Part shown: piece by piece, positions 62,456 to 64,000 of the stretch
Numbering within the stretch: the first letter of the stretch is position 1
Layout of the letters: each line of letters opens with the position of its first letter
Origin: Sphingopyxis sp. FD7
GTDB taxonomy: Bacteria; Pseudomonadota; Alphaproteobacteria; Sphingomonadales; Sphingomonadaceae
Assembly (NCBI RefSeq): GCF_003609835.1
Contig: NZ_AP017898.1
Location: forward strand, 1,736,001-1,800,000
Direction: 5' to 3'
Length of the DNA stretch: 64,000 bases
The notes under the pieces: model-generated
Database searches by the model: none
The model's input: the letters and a program-made list of their open reading frames with translations, nothing else
Told to the model about the DNA's origin: nothing
Position numbers and translations under genes: made by a program

Positions 62456-63796
62456 ATGACCAGATTTTCGACCATGACCGGCCTGATTGCGCTGGCCGCC
62501 GCGGCGGTGACTCCGGGGTTTGCGCAGACGGTGGCCGACGACGACGTGCCCGCGACGAGCCTGAACATTCCGGGCAATGTTCAGCTTTACGGTGACAACA
62601 AGCCCAATGTCTATCGCCCCTCGGCGACGGTGAATGGCGAGATCATCACCGCGACCGACATCGAACAGCGGATGGCGTTGATCCGCATCGCCAACAACAA
62701 TGTCGAGCTGCCGCCCGAAGAGGAACAGCGCCTGCGCAATCAGGTGTTCAGCAACCTGATCGACGAAAAACTGCAGATTCAGGAAGCGCGCGCCGCCGAC
62801 ATCACGATCGACGAGAATATCGTCAACGACCAGTTCGCCCGCCTGGCGGCACGCTTCAAACAGACGCCCGAGCAATTTTCGGCCTATCTGGCGTCCAAGG
62901 GTTCGTCAGCGGCTGCCGTGAAGCAGCAGATCCGCGGCGAGTTTGCATGGGACCGCCTGCTGTCGCGCAACATCCAGTCGACGACCAACGTGTCGACCGA
63001 AGAAGTCGACCTGATCGTCAAGCAGATGGAAGCGGCCAAGGGCCAGGACGAGTTTCACCTCGGCGAAATCTATCTGTCGGCGACCCCCGACAATATCGCC
63101 GCGGTCACCGAAAATGCGCGCAAAATCATTCAGGCGCTCCAGGCCGGGGGCAGCTTTGCCGCCTATGCCCGCCAGTTTTCGGAGGCATCGACCGCGGTGG
63201 TCGGTGGCGATCTCGGTTGGGTGAAGGCGGCGCAGCTTCCGGCTTCGATGGCTGAAGCGGCGTCACAGATGCAGCCCGGCCAGCTTGTCGGCCCGATCGA
63301 GGTGCCCGGCGGCATTTCGATCATGCTGCTGATCGACCGGCGGCAGGTACTGACCGCCGACCCGCGCGACGCCGTGCTCAGCCTCAAGCAGATTTCGCTC
63401 GACTTTCCCGAAGGCACGACGCCCGAAAAAGCGTCCGAACTCGCTGGCCGGTTCGCAAGCGCCACGCGCACGATTGCCGGCTGCGGCGCGGCCGACACGG
63501 TGGCGCAGCAGCTGGGAGCCTCTGTGGTGTCGCGCGACAATATCGCGATGCGCGCGCTTCCCGCGCCGTTGCAGGCGACGCTCGTCGACCTCCAGGTCGG
63601 CCAGACGACGCAGCCCTTCGGCGCCGCGAACGAGGGCATCAGCGTGCTCGTGCTGTGCGGGCGCGACATGCCCGAAACGGCAACCGCGCCGAACGTCGAG
63701 CAGATCGAGCAGAAGCTGCTGGAAGAAAAGGTCAACAAGCGCGCCCAGCGCTATTTGCGCGACCTGCGCCGCGACGCGGTGATCGAATATAGCTGA
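62456..63796 (+). CDS. surA: SurA-type periplasmic peptidyl-prolyl isomerase chaperone
   Basis: SurA helps outer-membrane proteins fold in the periplasm. The 446-residue protein has a signal peptide (FSTMTGLIALAAAAVTPGFAQ), a SurA N-terminal chaperone domain (ATVNGEIITATDIEQRMALI ... NLIDEKLQIQEARAADI), and a parvulin domain (FHLGEIYLSATPDNIAAVTENARKIIQAL, FSEASTAVVGGDLGWV). A second, degenerate parvulin region follows. It overlaps pdxA by one base (TGATG). The surA-pdxA order is widely conserved. Confidence 0.92.
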   Translation: MTRFSTMTGLIALAAAAVTPGFAQTVADDDVPATSLNIPGNVQLYGDNKPNVYRPSATVNGEIITATDIEQRMALIRIANNNVELPPEEEQRLRNQVFSNLIDEKLQIQEARAADITIDENIVNDQFARLAARFKQTPEQFSAYLASKGSSAAAVKQQIRGEFAWDRLLSRNIQSTTNVSTEEVDLIVKQMEAAKGQDEFHLGEIYLSATPDNIAAVTENARKIIQALQAGGSFAAYARQFSEASTAVVGGDLGWVKAAQLPASMAEAASQMQPGQLVGPIEVPGGISIMLLIDRRQVLTADPRDAVLSLKQISLDFPEGTTPEKASELAGRFASATRTIAGCGAADTVAQQLGASVVSRDNIAMRALPAPLQATLVDLQVGQTTQPFGAANEGISVLVLCGRDMPETATAPNVEQIEQKLLEEKVNKRAQRYLRDLRRDAVIEYS

Positions 63797-64000
63797 TGCA
63801 GGCCCATGACACTCGGCGCCCGATCGCGGTCACCATGGGCGACCCGGCGGGCGTCGGCCCCGAAGTCACCGCCCGCGCCTGGGCCGCGCGACGCGAGCAT
63901 GATCTGCCGCCCTTCGTCGCTATCGGCGACATCGCCGCGATCGAAGCCGTCTGGGAGGGGCCGGTCGCGCGCGTTGGCGACATGGCCGAAGTCGGCCGCA
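63796..64000 (+). CDS. pdxA: 4-hydroxythreonine-4-phosphate dehydrogenase, cut off by the window end
   Basis: PdxA oxidises 4-phosphohydroxy-threonine in pyridoxal-phosphate synthesis. Only the first 68 residues are present. They contain the family start RRPIAVTMGDPAGVGPEVTARAW. The ATG shares one base with the surA stop, so translation is coupled. Confidence 0.93.
   Translation, partial: MQAHDTRRPIAVTMGDPAGVGPEVTARAWAARREHDLPPFVAIGDIAAIEAVWEGPVARVGDMAEVGR

Overview
This is a GC-rich (about 65%) chromosomal segment, most likely from a Sphingomonadales alphaproteobacterium, probably Sphingopyxis or a close relative. That is an inference from protein style, the many TonB-dependent receptors, the secE-nusG-(tesB)-rplK-rplA arrangement, frequent GTG/TTG starts, and dispersed palindromes of the 'CGTCATCCCGGCGAAGGCCGGGAT' kind. 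I see no phage, plasmid, CRISPR, rRNA or tRNA gene. Coding density is high and no gap between genes reaches 300 bases.

Layout. 0-9 kb: a cut-off retropepsin-like protease, an exported unknown, ygfZ, pyrC, rarD, a glycine-zipper envelope protein, a GNAT/DUF1330 pair, two lipoproteins of unknown function and a CsbD protein. 9-14 kb: thiS-thiG, aroQ, accB-accC and an L,D-transpeptidase. 14-17 kb: secE-nusG, an acyl-CoA thioesterase, then rplK-rplA, all on the minus strand. 17-26 kb: an MFS transporter and a TetR regulator, divergent from a full RND efflux operon (adaptor, pump, outer-membrane factor) whose last gene is translationally coupled to an AlkC-like DNA-alkylation repair protein. 26-37 kb: a class A PBP, then a dctA-TonB receptor-SGNH esterase operon divergent from dctB-dctD. 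37-41 kb: an M19 dipeptidase, a D-aminoacylase-like amidohydrolase and a LuxR-type regulator. 41-54 kb: an acyl-CoA catabolic cluster (two different acyl-CoA dehydrogenases, DMT transporter, HMG-CoA-lyase family enzyme, CaiB CoA-transferase, DUF3237, TonB receptor, MFS, SnoaL-like, carboxymuconolactone-decarboxylase-like and VOC proteins). 54-64 kb: housekeeping (serB, miaA, ilvB-ilvN-ilvC, bioF-bioD-bioA, surA, pdxA cut by the window end).

The most interesting points are these. (1) A 146/147-bp element with 20-bp terminal inverted repeats occurs twice between convergent genes, and in each copy both outer ends supply the TAG stop codon of the flanking gene. (2) The DctD-type response regulator has lost the GAFTGA loop needed to engage sigma-54, and I find no -24/-12 promoter before dctA. 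(3) dctA is co-oriented with a TonB receptor and a lipoprotein esterase, which suggests uptake and hydrolysis of a dicarboxylate-releasing ester. (4) An RND pump is coupled to an AlkC-type glycosylase, a possible resistance cassette for DNA-alkylating compounds, with a perfect operator palindrome at its divergent promoter. (5) The catabolic cluster carries a shared operator GTCAAT-N3-ATTGAC at two promoters 5 kb apart, and its two acyl-CoA dehydrogenases have the sizes of a heteromeric sterol-type pair. (6) ilvB is preceded by a Leu-rich short reading frame overlapping an intrinsic terminator, an attenuator candidate.
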